Part shown: piece by piece, positions 27,493-37,650 of the stretch
Layout: each line of letters begins with the position of its first letter
Position numbering within the stretch: position 1 is the stretch's first letter
Source of the DNA: Marine Group II euryarchaeote MED-G38
GTDB lineage: Archaea > Thermoplasmatota > Poseidoniia > Poseidoniales > Thalassarchaeaceae
Direction of reading: 5' to 3'
Length of the DNA: 64,000 nucleotides
Assembly (NCBI GenBank): GCA_002457145.1
Contig: NTJP01000003.1
Span: 1 to 64,000, forward strand
Translations under genes and position numbers: made by a program
Notes under the pieces: generated by a model
Database searches by the model: none
What the model saw: only the letters and a program-made list of their open reading frames with translations
Told to the model about the DNA's origin: nothing

Positions 27493-28776
27493 ATGGGCTC
27501 ACAATGGGAAGATAAGAAAAAAGATCACTTGAATATCGTGTTCGTTGGACACGTTGACCACGGAAAATCAACTACAGTAGGAAGACTACTTCTTGACAGT
27601 GGTCATATCGAACAACACGTAATTGACAAAAATGAGAAACTTGCATCAGAACAAGGTAAGGCAGGATTTGGTCTAGCATATGTTATGGATGGATTGAAAG
27701 AAGAGCGTGAGCGTGGAATAACTATTGACGTAGCACATAAAGAATTTTTTACTCCTAACTACTACTTCACAGTTATTGACGCACCTGGTCACCGAGATTT
27801 CGTGAAAAATATGATTACTGGTACAAGCCAAGCTGATGCTGCTGTGTTGTGTGTTGCGGCAAATGATGGAGTAAATGCCCAAACTAAAGAACATGCTTTC
27901 TTAGCTAGAGTTCTCGGTGTAAAACAACTTATAGTTAATATTAACAAAATGGACATTAGTGGTGTCGATTACTCTGAAGATAAATATAATTCTGTAGTTA
28001 CTGAAGTATCTAATCTTTTGAAAACTGCAGGTTTCAATCCTGATGATGTTCCAATGATAGCTGGATCATCATTCCTTGGTGAGAACATATTCAATAAGAG
28101 TTCAAATATGCCTTGGTACAAGGGTCCAACACTTTTTGAAGCAATTGATGCAATAAAAATGCCTCCAAAACCAACTGATAGGCCACTAAGATTACCGATA
28201 CAAGATGTTTACAAAATAAGTGGAATAGGTACAGTTCCAGTAGGAAAAGTAGAAACTGGAGTCCTAAACTCTGGTAAAACAGTAGTTTTCAATCCAAGTC
28301 AAAAATCTGCTGAAGTTAAGAGCATCGAGATGCACCATACTATTCATGAAAAGGCTGAACCAGGTGATAACGTTGGATTCAATGTAAGAGGATTGGCAGC
28401 TACAGATATCCGCCGAGGAGATGTGGCTGGATACGCAGATAATGCTCCAGTATTCGTTCGTCACGATGAAACATTCGTAGGGCAAATACAGATTATGGAT
28501 ATTCCTAAGGCAATTGGTGCAGGTTATACTCCTGTTTTCCATGCACATACATCTCAAGTTGCAGTTCGTTTTGTAGATCTCTTAGAAAATGCCAAGACAA
28601 AAGAAGCGAACCCCGCTTTCCTAAAGTCTGGAGATGCCGCATTAATCCGCTTTATGCCTACTAAACCTATGGCAATAGAGGAAATGTCTAACTTCCCAGA
28701 ACTAGCACGCTTCGCTATTAGAGATATGGGTAAGACAGTAGCTGCTGGCGTATGTATGAAGATTGAAAAGAAGTAA
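27493..28776 (+). CDS. tuf: Translation elongation factor EF-1alpha
   Basis: GTPase motifs are intact: [10 protein letters not shown] (G1), RGITIDVAH (G2), DAPGHRDF (G3) and NKMD (G4), followed by the two beta-barrel domains. It delivers aminoacyl-tRNA to the ribosome. The ATG at 27493 has a strong GAGGTG Shine-Dalgarno at 27481-27486; the GTG at 27484 within it is not a start. rps10 follows 22 nt later, the usual archaeal pairing. Confidence 0.97.
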   Translation: MGSQWEDKKKDHLNIVFVGHVDHGKSTTVGRLLLDSGHIEQHVIDKNEKLASEQGKAGFGLAYVMDGLKEERERGITIDVAHKEFFTPNYYFTVIDAPGHRDFVKNMITGTSQADAAVLCVAANDGVNAQTKEHAFLARVLGVKQLIVNINKMDISGVDYSEDKYNSVVTEVSNLLKTAGFNPDDVPMIAGSSFLGENIFNKSSNMPWYKGPTLFEAIDAIKMPPKPTDRPLRLPIQDVYKISGIGTVPVGKVETGVLNSGKTVVFNPSQKSAEVKSIEMHHTIHEKAEPGDNVGFNVRGLAATDIRRGDVAGYADNAPVFVRHDETFVGQIQIMDIPKAIGAGYTPVFHAHTSQVAVRFVDLLENAKTKEANPAFLKSGDAALIRFMPTKPMAIEEMSNFPELARFAIRDMGKTVAAGVCMKIEKK

Positions 28777-28798
28777 TTCTTCATATGGAGTGAACATT

Positions 28799-29128
28799 AT
28801 GCCAGTTGTAACTACCATCAAACTCACTGGTGATAATCACAATGATGTAGATATGGTATGTCAGCAAATAAAGCATATATCCGATGAGACTGGTGTTAAA
28901 CTAAGAGGACCAATACCTTTACCAACAAAAAAACTACTTGTCCCTTGCCGAAAAAGTCCAGATGGTGAAGGAGCAGAAACTTGGGATCATTGGGAAATGA
29001 GAGTGCACAAGAGACTCTTGGAATTAGTTACCAATTCTTCAAAAGATGAAAAGTCACTTAGGAAAGTATTGAGAATACCTATACCAGATAGTGTAACAAT
29101 AGAACTATCTCTTCGCAATCTAGGATAA
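28799..29128 (+). CDS. rps10: Ribosomal protein S10
   Basis: The S10 core is visible ([20 protein letters not shown], then [13 protein letters not shown]). The 109-residue protein binds the small-subunit head. A GGAGTG Shine-Dalgarno lies 6 nt before the ATG at 28799; the in-frame upstream codon at 28763 lies inside the EF-1alpha gene. Its 3' end overlaps the convergent PepC gene by 9 nt. Confidence 0.96.
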   Translation: MPVVTTIKLTGDNHNDVDMVCQQIKHISDETGVKLRGPIPLPTKKLLVPCRKSPDGEGAETWDHWEMRVHKRLLELVTNSSKDEKSLRKVLRIPIPDSVTIELSLRNLG

Positions 29129-30460
29129 ACTTTCTTTCGCCAAACTACCCATGGGATCCCATGCCGGTAATACTATAGGTTTAGTTTCTAAAGCTTTCAA
29201 CATATCGTCTGTTAAATATGACTTTGGAGAAGCAATTTCAAACATATATTCATCAAACCAATTGTCATTCATTGTATAAAATCCCTTTTCTCCACTGTCT
29301 TCGGCGCCCCATGAGTTCTCGACTCTCCACCTTCTTGGTCTTCCATCAATCAGGTCCACGCCTGTAAAAAGCATCGCGTGTGTCATCATAGTTTGACTAT
29401 AACGTAATCTATCTGCTTTGCTCATTCCAAAATCAACACCATATAAATTCTCATATTCAAATAGATTCGCATCCCATAAACCCCTTTTTCTTTCCATTTG
29501 TTTACCAACATCACAGCCCATCCATACTGGCACACCATCAATTAAAATATTCTTAGTAATATTCTTCATTGCTTCAATACCTATATTAAGATATATTACT
29601 GGGGGCCCACCTGAAACATTTTGTAGAAAATCTACAGTATAAGTTTGCATTTCTTTATTTCTAGGATCATGAACCAAACATACATAATTTTCCCAATCAA
29701 TTTCTACATATTCATTAACAAATTCTTGAGGTGTCATTTTTCCTTTAGTGTGGAAATTATTATCTTTATCTCTCCATTGCCAATCAAAACTTTCTGGTGG
29801 AGTGCCAAGGTGTATACACAATATTTTCCATATATCACTTATTCTTTTTTCTTTATGTTTTCTTGCTTCTTCAAAACTTCCTCCATCATTAATAATTTTT
29901 CTAATCTCACATGCTGAACTTCTCAAAATATCTTTCAACATCGCGTTCATCCATCTTGTGGAACTACTACTATCTGATTCTGGATAGACTGATTTAGGAA
30001 CTAAACCATGTTTACGAATTAAATTCATTGCCATATTCCATTGGCCTCCGTCTCCTATTGGATCTCCCAATAAAAAGTCAATCGTTCGATCACTTATTTC
30101 ACGATCTGAAGTAGTTATTATTGATTCCAATAAATGATTAGATCTTTCAAATTTATCCCAAAAGTGAATATGAGATTGACTAAATTCAAAATCTTTTAAA
30201 TTCATTTTTTTCATAGCATCAACTCTGAATAAATTTAATGCTGCAAAAAGCCAACATCTCCCACTTCTTTTTTGGTTTGTAACTGACCATTCATCTAATT
30301 TTATACTAAATGTTGGATTTATTTCATTTACTAGCTCCCTGTTTAGAGTTAATTTTGGAAGAGGTACATTTGTAACAGCATTTTGTGCAATTTTAGCAAT
30401 ATTGTCTTTTTCAAATTTTTCTCTATATTGTTTAATCTGTGTCTTTGTTATTTCATTCAT
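29120..30460 (-). CDS. pepC: Aminopeptidase C / bleomycin hydrolase (peptidase C1B)
   Basis: The papain-like catalytic set is visible: [13 protein letters not shown] for the Gln and Cys, [11 protein letters not shown] for the His, and [14 protein letters not shown] for the Asn. Length (446) and the C-terminal tail match the hexameric PepC/bleomycin hydrolase family, which trims peptides in the cytoplasm. There is no signal peptide. The family is common in bacteria and eukaryotes and uncommon in archaea, so lateral gain is plausible. Confidence 0.93.
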   Translation of the reverse strand: MNEITKTQIKQYREKFEKDNIAKIAQNAVTNVPLPKLTLNRELVNEINPTFSIKLDEWSVTNQKRSGRCWLFAALNLFRVDAMKKMNLKDFEFSQSHIHFWDKFERSNHLLESIITTSDREISDRTIDFLLGDPIGDGGQWNMAMNLIRKHGLVPKSVYPESDSSSSTRWMNAMLKDILRSSACEIRKIINDGGSFEEARKHKEKRISDIWKILCIHLGTPPESFDWQWRDKDNNFHTKGKMTPQEFVNEYVEIDWENYVCLVHDPRNKEMQTYTVDFLQNVSGGPPVIYLNIGIEAMKNITKNILIDGVPVWMGCDVGKQMERKRGLWDANLFEYENLYGVDFGMSKADRLRYSQTMMTHAMLFTGVDLIDGRPRRWRVENSWGAEDSGEKGFYTMNDNWFDEYMFEIASPKSYLTDDMLKALETKPIVLPAWDPMGSLAKESLS

Positions 30461-30523
30461 TTAATTACTTCCTATTTTAATTTAATTTATTATAAAAATT
30501 ATCTTAATATTAATATTCGGCTT

Positions 30524-31426
30524 CTATACTGGCGCTGGTTCTGCCAACCCAGCTGCAATCAAAGTATCTGCAACTAATAATGAACAAGACTCAATATCTC
30601 CGGCATTAAGTAATAACTCTGTACCATCTTCAGCAATAATCGGATCATTTAAATCTTTAATTATTTTTATTCTTCTTAGTTCAGACGAGTTTCTATCTAG
30701 TATCTTCAATTCACTTTTAGGGGGGACATGACTAACTTGGTAGGGAAACTCTTCAATTTCTCTAATTCTATCTTCATCATCATATTCAGGATCTTTCCAT
30801 TCTCTATTTATTTCTTTACTTTTTATTGGAATTGTATTTTTAATATCTAATTCCTCATTACCGTTAAATTCTTGTAAATTCATATGATTTGTAGCGATTT
30901 CGATTTCCTCAATAAAATTATCAGGCCCATTCAATAAACCATCCCATTGGACGTCCATCTTATATTTTTCAGTAAAATCAATCATCCCATTGTAAAATTT
31001 ACGTTCAGCAGGATCATGTTTCTTCCAATCTATTTTGTGTAATGTTCTAGAAGAGCTATGAGAAATTGCTTGTTTATTTATCAGATTAGATAATATAGCA
31101 TGTTGAGCAAAGGCATTCAATCTCAATCTTGTAGTATCATTAACACATGTACGTAAAGTATTCAATCTTCTGGATTGTAATTGTGATTTGGTAGTTTGTC
31201 CACCTTCTTTCCTTATGGTTTCAGAACATTCCGTATCTAGATTATATAGTAATTGCCTAACAGCTGACCAAAAATTTTCTCTAGGTAGATCTACTGGGAT
31301 TGTTTGAGTTTTTTGTTTTCTAGATACTTCAAAAACGGCCTTTTCAACTTCTATTAGTTCGTAATTACTCAATCTTGGAATGTCTTCGTTGCCTAGCACG
31401 TGAGTAACCTGTAACAGGTGGGCCAC
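30524..31426 (-). CDS. GINS complex subunit (Gins15-like)
   Basis: The N-terminal region (NYELIEVEKAVFEVSR and NFWSAVRQLLYNL) is helical as in a GINS A-domain. The C-terminal 45 residues (RRIKIIKDLNDPI, then LNAGDIESCSLLVADTLI) match the small GINS B-domain of archaeal Gins15/Sld5-type proteins. GINS activates the MCM helicase with Cdc45/RecJ-like protein. At 300 residues it is longer than usual because of an acidic middle linker (about 155-240). The start is GTG. The call is moderate since the A-domain is weakly conserved. Confidence 0.6.
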   Translation of the reverse strand: MAHLLQVTHVLGNEDIPRLSNYELIEVEKAVFEVSRKQKTQTIPVDLPRENFWSAVRQLLYNLDTECSETIRKEGGQTTKSQLQSRRLNTLRTCVNDTTRLRLNAFAQHAILSNLINKQAISHSSSRTLHKIDWKKHDPAERKFYNGMIDFTEKYKMDVQWDGLLNGPDNFIEEIEIATNHMNLQEFNGNEELDIKNTIPIKSKEINREWKDPEYDDEDRIREIEEFPYQVSHVPPKSELKILDRNSSELRRIKIIKDLNDPIIAEDGTELLLNAGDIESCSLLVADTLIAAGLAEPAPV

Positions 31427-31512
31427 AGGCGATAAATGAACAATCCCCTTGCTATATCTATTTCTATGCTTTATGCGTGAGTATCAAGAAGTAGTATTAC
31501 TCCCCACAATGT

Positions 31513-31594
31513 GCAGATGTACCCGAGTGGTCAAAGGGGACGGGCTCAAGATCCGTTGCGTAGTGCTTCGCAGGTTCAAATCCTGCCATCTGCA
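31513..31594 (+). tRNA. tRNA-Leu (anticodon CAA)
   Basis: Acceptor GCAGATG/CATCTGC, an anticodon stem ACGGG/TCCGT with loop CTCAAGA giving anticodon CAA at 31547-31549, a long class II variable arm (TGCGTAGTGCTTCGCA) and T-arm GCAGG/CCTGC. The base after the acceptor is A followed by CCT, so the 3' CCA is not encoded and must be added later. No intron. Confidence 0.95.
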
Positions 31595-31599
31595 CCTTT

Positions 31600-32322
31600 T
31601 TACTCTAATATCTGAATTAACTTTTCGATAAATTCTATTGTACCACTTTTTCCATTTTTTTCTGTATTATAATCCGAGGCATCTACTACTTCCTCAAATT
31701 TACTATCAATCGCGACTGACCAACCCACAGTATCAAACATTGGTATATCATTTGGCCCATCACCGCATGCTATTACATTTAATGGATTAATGCCACGTTG
31801 TTCTAGTGCAATTTTTAGTCCAACAGATTTATCTATTAATGAAGAAATAATATGAATCGCAAATCCCGTTTTAACTACCAGTAAATCAGACCACTCACTA
31901 TCATTCAATAGTTCACACATTTTTTCATAGTTTTCATTAGGGCCAAGACACCATTCAGTTTCTCTCCAACGATTTGATTCTATCCCCTTCTCATCAAAAC
32001 CATCAATCTTGGTGGCTAACCACTTTGCTGCTTTTTCCGATCGAGAACCATCAGCCAAAACTCTAATTTCATGTCCTTCTATGCTATCCCATACAATACC
32101 TCCATTTTCTGCTACAATAAAACCAGATAAAGCCAAAGATTGCATTATTGGGGTAATATTAGGTAAAGTTCTACCAGATGCCAATGAAACTATCAAACCT
32201 ATATCTTCTAGTTTACGAATCAATGGAATCATTTTAGCGTCAAAACCCTCGAAATCCATTAGAGTTCCATCTATATCAAAAACTACCATTTCCCACTTTC
32301 TATCCCGGGGGAACTCATTCAT
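31600..32322 (-). CDS. HAD-superfamily phosphatase (phosphoglycolate phosphatase-like, Cof type)
   Basis: HAD motif I is VVFDIDGTLMD near the start, motif II SLASGRT, motif III Lys before ALEQRG, and motif IV ACGDGPNDIPMF. The large cap between motifs II and III fits subfamily IIB, as in archaeal phosphoglycolate phosphatase. The substrate is not provable from sequence. The ATG at 32322 has GGAGAG 5 nt upstream; the ORF also has an ATG at 32364. It is convergent with tRNA-Leu. Confidence 0.85.
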   Translation of the reverse strand: MNEFPRDRKWEMVVFDIDGTLMDFEGFDAKMIPLIRKLEDIGLIVSLASGRTLPNITPIMQSLALSGFIVAENGGIVWDSIEGHEIRVLADGSRSEKAAKWLATKIDGFDEKGIESNRWRETEWCLGPNENYEKMCELLNDSEWSDLLVVKTGFAIHIISSLIDKSVGLKIALEQRGINPLNVIACGDGPNDIPMFDTVGWSVAIDSKFEEVVDASDYNTEKNGKSGTIEFIEKLIQILE

Positions 32323-32410
32323 ATCTCTCCGAGAGTGCAATCTATCATGATACCACCGCTCCATATCTTACATTCATCACATTCAAAGACATCTTGCTTT
32401 TGCAAAGGAT

Positions 32411-35092
32411 ATGGTGGAGGAAGGTGAAGATTTCTTAATTCTTGATGATGATGAATTTCAACCATTAGAATCAGAAAACTATTCTAAGAAACCTTTACTC
32501 AGTATTCCAAATAATATCATAAATAAAATTTCCAGAATAAATAAAATAAATCATTCTGATAATAAAAAGATACACAATATTATTGATTTAGAAGATTCAT
32601 CATTATTATCATTAGACGGCGTCTATGATTTCGATTGGAAAATTCGTGGAATGGATTGTCCAGACTGTGCTATGAAAGCATCTAAAGCTGTGCGTAGACT
32701 ATCGGGAATTGAAGATTGTTATGTTTCTGCGACTGAAGGAAGAGTAAGAATATCACTTGATGTAGCTAGAGGAAGTACATACAAAATATCTTCTCTATTA
32801 GATAAATTAGGCCATTCAGCAGATGTAACTTGGCTCTCCCTTGCCAATCAGAGAATTTCAGATGTAGAGTCTAGAACTGGATTAAATAATAAAAAATTAC
32901 TTAATTCTATTTCTAATATAATTGGTGTATTGAGCGTCAGAGTAAAATCTGAGAGACTAGAGTTACAGCTATTAGAAACCTCTGATTTACAAATTATTCT
33001 ATCGAGAAAGAAGATGTTAGCAATGTTTTTTGGTAATGATTATCTATTAATGAGAACTAATCATTCTTATTTAGATAAAGAACATATTCAATTAATTGGT
33101 GCTATTTTAACGATTCCTTTCCTCTTACTGATTATTCTTTTAGAACAAATACCATTAGTACCAAATTTCATGATAATTTTAATATCATTTGTTGGAGTTT
33201 CTTTTTCTTCATATTACATGTTCCAAGAGGCAATTGTAAGTATAAGAAATAGAATATTGGGATTCCAGGTATTGACATCTTTGGCTGTTATTGGGGCATT
33301 TCTTTTAGGCGAATATCCTGAAGCTCTTATGGTTTCAGGATTAGTTGGGCTTTCGGCACATCTTGAGAATAGGGCCCTAGTAAGGGCAAGAGAAGCAATG
33401 CAAGGAGGCTTTGATAGGATTCCAAAATATGCTAGAATTAGTGCTAAAAAACAACCTATAGCATTAAAAAGTATATCAAATAAAATTTCACTAACTATTA
33501 GTAAACCTCATGATGATGATAATTTAATGCCCATCGAAGCGGTAAATATAGGTGATGATATAGAAATTAGGTCCGGTGAAATAATTCCTATTGATGGAAT
33601 AGTATTAGAAGGAAATGGAGAAATTGACAAAGCTCCTCTCACAGGAGAACCAATTCCTGTACCTATTAAAAAAGGAGATTTTGTAGAAGCCGGTTTAGTC
33701 TTAAAACGAGGTCCTATTCTTGTTAAATGTCAATCTGTAGGAAATGATACTAAACTTTCAGGACTAATAGATCTTGTTCGACGTTATCGTGATATACCAA
33801 CTAAAAGACATACATTAATTGAAAAATTTACATCCATATGGGTTCCTTTTGTCCTGATATCTGCTCCCTTTGTAGGACTCATAACTGGAAATCTATTCAA
33901 TACTCTGATACTTTGGGTCGTCTCATGTCCATGTTCATTATTACTAGCATCACCAGTTCCTCACGCAACGGCACTTTCTGTAGCATCTCAATCAGGTTTA
34001 GTCGCCAGAGGTGGTGATGTTCTGGAAACTGCCGCTGGAATAGATTTAGCATTATTTGACAAAACAGGAACACTTACAACTGGAAAATCTACTTTGAAAG
34101 AGATATATACGATTAGGAATTTTGATGAGGATAAAGCACTAATAATAGCATCTGGATTAGAAAAAAAATCTAATCATCCATATGCTACTAGCATTTTACA
34201 GGAACTTAAAGATAGAAACCTTAATGCCTCCAAAATATCTAATTTAAAAGATGGCCTAGCTGGTATAACAGGTCAGGATAATTCCAAATCAGTAATAATA
34301 GGTAGATTAGATTGGTTAATAGACTCAGGTATTGAAATATCTAAATCAATTCAAAATACGGTTGATAAAATGAGAGATAATGGTTATGGAATAAGTGTTT
34401 TAGCAATCGAAGGAAAGGCAGTTGCAGTATTTTCATTTTCACATGATGAAGCAAGAGAAGGAGTAAAAGAACTTATCCAAGAATTAAAGGAAAGAGATAT
34501 TAAGATAGAAATATTAAGTGGAGATGAACAAAAAAGTGTAGAATCTTTTGCAAAAAAACTAGGGTTAAACCCCACTGTGTGTATGGGAGGAATAGATCCT
34601 GAAGGAAAAGCATCTTTAGTTTCAGAGAAGATTAAGAAGAATCGTATACTAATGGCAGGAGACGGTTTTAATGATGCAGGAGCATTGGCTGTAGCAAATA
34701 TAGGAATTGCTGTAGGAAGTGGTGAGCAAGTTAATTTAGATGCCGCAGACGTTCTTATTCCGGGGCAAAATCCTCATTCGATAATAAAATTAATTGACTT
34801 AGCCAAGAGAACAAGGAATATTGTTCTATTAAATATAATAATTTCAGTTCTTATTACTGCGATTTTAGTTTCAACAGTATTATTAGGTTACCAAATTAAT
34901 TTAGCTACCGGCATCGCTCTTCATGAAGCAAGTGTATTTTTAGTCATTCTAAATGGTATGTGGGTATCAGGAAATAATATTTCTAGGTTTTCAACTTTAA
35001 TTTCATTATTTAATGATTTAAGGGATGATATTTTACATTCATTCACTATTTTGTTTCAAAGTTTTTTTAGAGAACCCCCTGCTACCACTTAA
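32411..35092 (+). CDS. P1B-type heavy-metal ATPase (probably Zn/Cd type)
   Basis: An acidic N-terminal region of about 70 residues precedes an HMA metal-binding domain with MDCPDC (Cys83 and Cys86). Membrane helices then carry the ion motif SCPCSLL. The pump signatures are TGEPIPV, DKTGTLTTGKS (phosphorylated Asp) and GDGFNDAGAL. The last helix has LHEASVFLVILNGMW, closer to the Zn/Cd branch than to the copper branch, so metal choice is an inference. It exports metal ions. The zinc-ribbon gene follows by 20 nt. Confidence 0.92.
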   Translation: MVEEGEDFLILDDDEFQPLESENYSKKPLLSIPNNIINKISRINKINHSDNKKIHNIIDLEDSSLLSLDGVYDFDWKIRGMDCPDCAMKASKAVRRLSGIEDCYVSATEGRVRISLDVARGSTYKISSLLDKLGHSADVTWLSLANQRISDVESRTGLNNKKLLNSISNIIGVLSVRVKSERLELQLLETSDLQIILSRKKMLAMFFGNDYLLMRTNHSYLDKEHIQLIGAILTIPFLLLIILLEQIPLVPNFMIILISFVGVSFSSYYMFQEAIVSIRNRILGFQVLTSLAVIGAFLLGEYPEALMVSGLVGLSAHLENRALVRAREAMQGGFDRIPKYARISAKKQPIALKSISNKISLTISKPHDDDNLMPIEAVNIGDDIEIRSGEIIPIDGIVLEGNGEIDKAPLTGEPIPVPIKKGDFVEAGLVLKRGPILVKCQSVGNDTKLSGLIDLVRRYRDIPTKRHTLIEKFTSIWVPFVLISAPFVGLITGNLFNTLILWVVSCPCSLLLASPVPHATALSVASQSGLVARGGDVLETAAGIDLALFDKTGTLTTGKSTLKEIYTIRNFDEDKALIIASGLEKKSNHPYATSILQELKDRNLNASKISNLKDGLAGITGQDNSKSVIIGRLDWLIDSGIEISKSIQNTVDKMRDNGYGISVLAIEGKAVAVFSFSHDEAREGVKELIQELKERDIKIEILSGDEQKSVESFAKKLGLNPTVCMGGIDPEGKASLVSEKIKKNRILMAGDGFNDAGALAVANIGIAVGSGEQVNLDAADVLIPGQNPHSIIKLIDLAKRTRNIVLLNIIISVLITAILVSTVLLGYQINLATGIALHEASVFLVILNGMWVSGNNISRFSTLISLFNDLRDDILHSFTILFQSFFREPPATT

Positions 35093-35112
35093 TCTAGCCG
35101 AGGTCATGTGTG

Positions 35113-35505
35113 ATGTCTGATATTGCTTATGTTGAATCAAAACATGCTCCTCCATTAGCAGAATGTCCTAATTGTAACCATATGCTTCCTCAAGGATTAG
35201 GGGAAGTAACTTGTGAAATATGTTCGGCTGTTTGTCGAATAACTCATCAACCCACAATTGATTCTTTAGTATCTGAGTCAATCCCCTGTCCAAGTTGTAA
35301 TACTGTTTTAGTTTCAGGAACAGATCAAAGGCCTGTTAACATGACTTGTAGCGCCTGCTCTTCAAGCTTTATGTTAACTCAGAAAATAATTAAAGTAGAT
35401 ATTCAATGTCCAAGTTGTGAAAGGCAACTTAGGATTAGACCAAGGCCAGGAACAAGAGAATTAGATTGCCCTGCATGTGAAACTTCATTTAATGTTACAT
35501 TCTAA
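35113..35505 (+). CDS. Triple zinc-ribbon protein
   Basis: Three CxxC pairs of pairs are visible: CPNCNHML with CEICSAVC, CPSCNTVL with CSACSSSF, and CPSCERQL with CPACETSF, each an MJ0042-like small zinc ribbon of about 35-40 residues. The whole protein is little more than these three units. A GTG at 35110 directly precedes the ATG at 35113. It follows the metal ATPase closely, suggesting a metal-related or regulatory role. Function is not known. Confidence 0.75.
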   Translation: MSDIAYVESKHAPPLAECPNCNHMLPQGLGEVTCEICSAVCRITHQPTIDSLVSESIPCPSCNTVLVSGTDQRPVNMTCSACSSSFMLTQKIIKVDIQCPSCERQLRIRPRPGTRELDCPACETSFNVTF

Positions 35506-35608
35506 AATTCTAGATATATCTAACATAGCAAAAAAGCCACTATTGAGTAAATTTTAACCTGCGAACTCAAATATTACAAAAGTTTCGTAGATGTGGGGAT
35601 GGACATTA

Positions 35609-36712
35609 ATGAGTGAAAGCAAGCCATCAGAAAAAGTTGATAATGAAGCTTCAGATGAACTTGCAGTACTTAGAGCTCAACATACACTCTCATCTTCGTC
35701 AACGATGGAGTCACTTGCCAGGACTAGAGATAGATTAGATGAAGAATCTAGATTAAGATCAGGAATAAGAAGAGAAAGAAGAATGCGAATCTCTGAGATG
35801 TCAGAAAGACTGTCTGGCATGCACGGTGCGATGAGGAAGGCTAATGAAATATTTTTTGAAGATCAGATTCAACAAATTGAAACAGATTTAAGAGCTGAGT
35901 TAGAAGACGAGTTGGAAAGACTTGAGTCAGAGGCTTTAGAGAGAGAGGAAAGATTACTCAGAGAAGAAATGTTACACCGTCTTAGAAGAGAAGAAAATAG
36001 ATTAAGAGAACAATTAGATCTTGAGAGAGACAGAAGAGTTGAAGCTCACTCTTCTAAAATTAGAACTAGGTTAAAACAAGAAATGGAATTAGAATTTACA
36101 AGAAGAAAAGCATTTTTGAATGAAAGACTGGAATTAGAGGCTACTCAAAATATTGAACGTATGGAAAGAAGAGTTGAGATGGATTTACGAGAGTCTATGG
36201 AATCTCAGGTACATAGAGTAGTTGAAGCATATAGATTGGACCAAGAAATACAAATGCGTGAAACACTAGCTAAAGTACGAAGGACCCGAGAGTCTGAATT
36301 ACAAAAACAAATGAACAATGAACAAAAATCTCTCGAAAAAGAAATGATTTCCGATGTTGATATTAGAATTAAAGTATTACAAGAAGAGTCTGAACGAGCT
36401 GCTCTAGCCGAACTAGATCGTAGATTCCGTTCAGAAAGGGAAACTATGGATATTGCTTTAGCATTACGTAAACAAGAGCTTGCATTAGAGAAAGAAGTAG
36501 AAATGGAACAAAGAATATCATTATTTGTTAAAGAAAGAGAATTAGAATTAATGAATAAATTAGAAGAGCAATTATCAAAAAGAAGTAAACTATCTGAAAA
36601 AGAAATAAATGAAGTAATAAAATCTTTAGAATCTGAAATTAAAGTTAAAATAGAATCAATACTCATCGACACTCGTCAAAGTATGTTAGAAACACATTCT
36701 TCTGAGGATTAA
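35609..36712 (+). CDS. Long coiled-coil protein
   Basis: From about residue 20 to the end the protein is almost all charged heptads (ERLLREEMLHRLRREENR and similar), with no membrane helix, no Cys and no catalytic motif. It should form a rod or filament. Arg, Glu and Leu dominate. The ATG at 35591 would add six residues (MWGWTL); 35609 is used. Its stop overlaps the convergent second ParA gene by 4 nt. Function unknown; the ParA neighbour suggests a structural or partition role. Confidence 0.7.
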   Translation: MSESKPSEKVDNEASDELAVLRAQHTLSSSSTMESLARTRDRLDEESRLRSGIRRERRMRISEMSERLSGMHGAMRKANEIFFEDQIQQIETDLRAELEDELERLESEALEREERLLREEMLHRLRREENRLREQLDLERDRRVEAHSSKIRTRLKQEMELEFTRRKAFLNERLELEATQNIERMERRVEMDLRESMESQVHRVVEAYRLDQEIQMRETLAKVRRTRESELQKQMNNEQKSLEKEMISDVDIRIKVLQEESERAALAELDRRFRSERETMDIALALRKQELALEKEVEMEQRISLFVKERELELMNKLEEQLSKRSKLSEKEINEVIKSLESEIKVKIESILIDTRQSMLETHSSED

Positions 36713-37617
36713 TTATTAAGTATTTTTTTAATTTTGATATCAACTTCTTTTGCTAGTGACCAATAGGCCAAGCTGCCTTGATTAGCACTAGTTGGCTTTT
36801 GAGTAATAACAATTGGCGCCCCTTCGAGTGGAGATTCTGCTATTGATACTGAACGTTGAATTTGTGTTTTGAATACATGATCTCCAAAATGCTTACGAGC
36901 TTGCTCTGAAACAGTCTCGCATAGCTTACTTCGTGTTTGAACCATTGTGAGTAGTATGCCAAACAATTTTAGGTTAGGATTGACAGCTTTCTGCACATTT
37001 CTTATAGAATGCATTAATTGATTCATACCTTCTAATGCATAAAATTCTGCTTGGATTGGAATTAATACCCATTCAGATGCTGATAAAGCATTTATGGTCA
37101 ATAACCCAAGGGAAGCCGGAGTATCGATTATGATTAAATCAAAATCATTTTTAATTTTACTAATAGCAATCTTCAATCTATTTTCTCTCCCTATTCTAGT
37201 TGCTAAATCTATTTCTATACCAGACAAATCCAGATCAGCAGGTAATATCCAGATATTTTTTACTTCGATATTTCTTGGTGGACCTCTACTTCTATCTGGA
37301 TTATGAATTTTCCAAGATTTTCTCATAGCCCTAGTTATTCTCTGTGGGCCAATTAGATACTCAGTAATATCTAATTTTGAACCTTCTATTTCACCTTTAA
37401 ATAATTCATTCATAGTCAAACCAATATTTTTCTTATCTAGTCCAAATGTAGTAGCTACATTCCCTTTAGGATCTAAATCTATCAATAATACTTTTTTTGG
37501 CATAATTCCTAAACTATCATTACCATTCGCCAGAGATACTGCTAGATTTACTGCAGTTGTAGTTTTAGCACAACCGCCTTTGTGATTTATGCAAGCAATA
37601 ACTACAGTCACATACAC
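36709..37617 (-). CDS. Second ParA-family ATPase
   Basis: A deviant Walker A NHKGGCAKTTTAVNLAVS, IDLDPKGNVATTFG and the Walker B IIIDTPASLGLLTI are clear. An insertion of about 35 residues sits between the first two motifs (LTEYLIGPQRIT region). The C-terminus keeps the AESPLEGAPI motif of ParA/Soj. It differs from the parA at 18278 in lacking the N-terminal extension. No parB is adjacent; the neighbour is the coiled-coil gene. Start GTG 37617 or 37611. Confidence 0.88.
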   Translation of the reverse strand: MYVTVVIACINHKGGCAKTTTAVNLAVSLANGNDSLGIMPKKVLLIDLDPKGNVATTFGLDKKNIGLTMNELFKGEIEGSKLDITEYLIGPQRITRAMRKSWKIHNPDRSRGPPRNIEVKNIWILPADLDLSGIEIDLATRIGRENRLKIAISKIKNDFDLIIIDTPASLGLLTINALSASEWVLIPIQAEFYALEGMNQLMHSIRNVQKAVNPNLKLFGILLTMVQTRSKLCETVSEQARKHFGDHVFKTQIQRSVSIAESPLEGAPIVITQKPTSANQGSLAYWSLAKEVDIKIKKILNN

Positions 37618-37650
37618 TCTAGTAGGCAGTCGGTTAATTGTATTGTCCGA

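Noticed and set aside
36205-36672. Minus-strand 155-aa Ser-rich ORF
   Set aside because: Shadow of the charged coiled-coil gene; Ser-rich content is the complement of its Arg/Glu codons.
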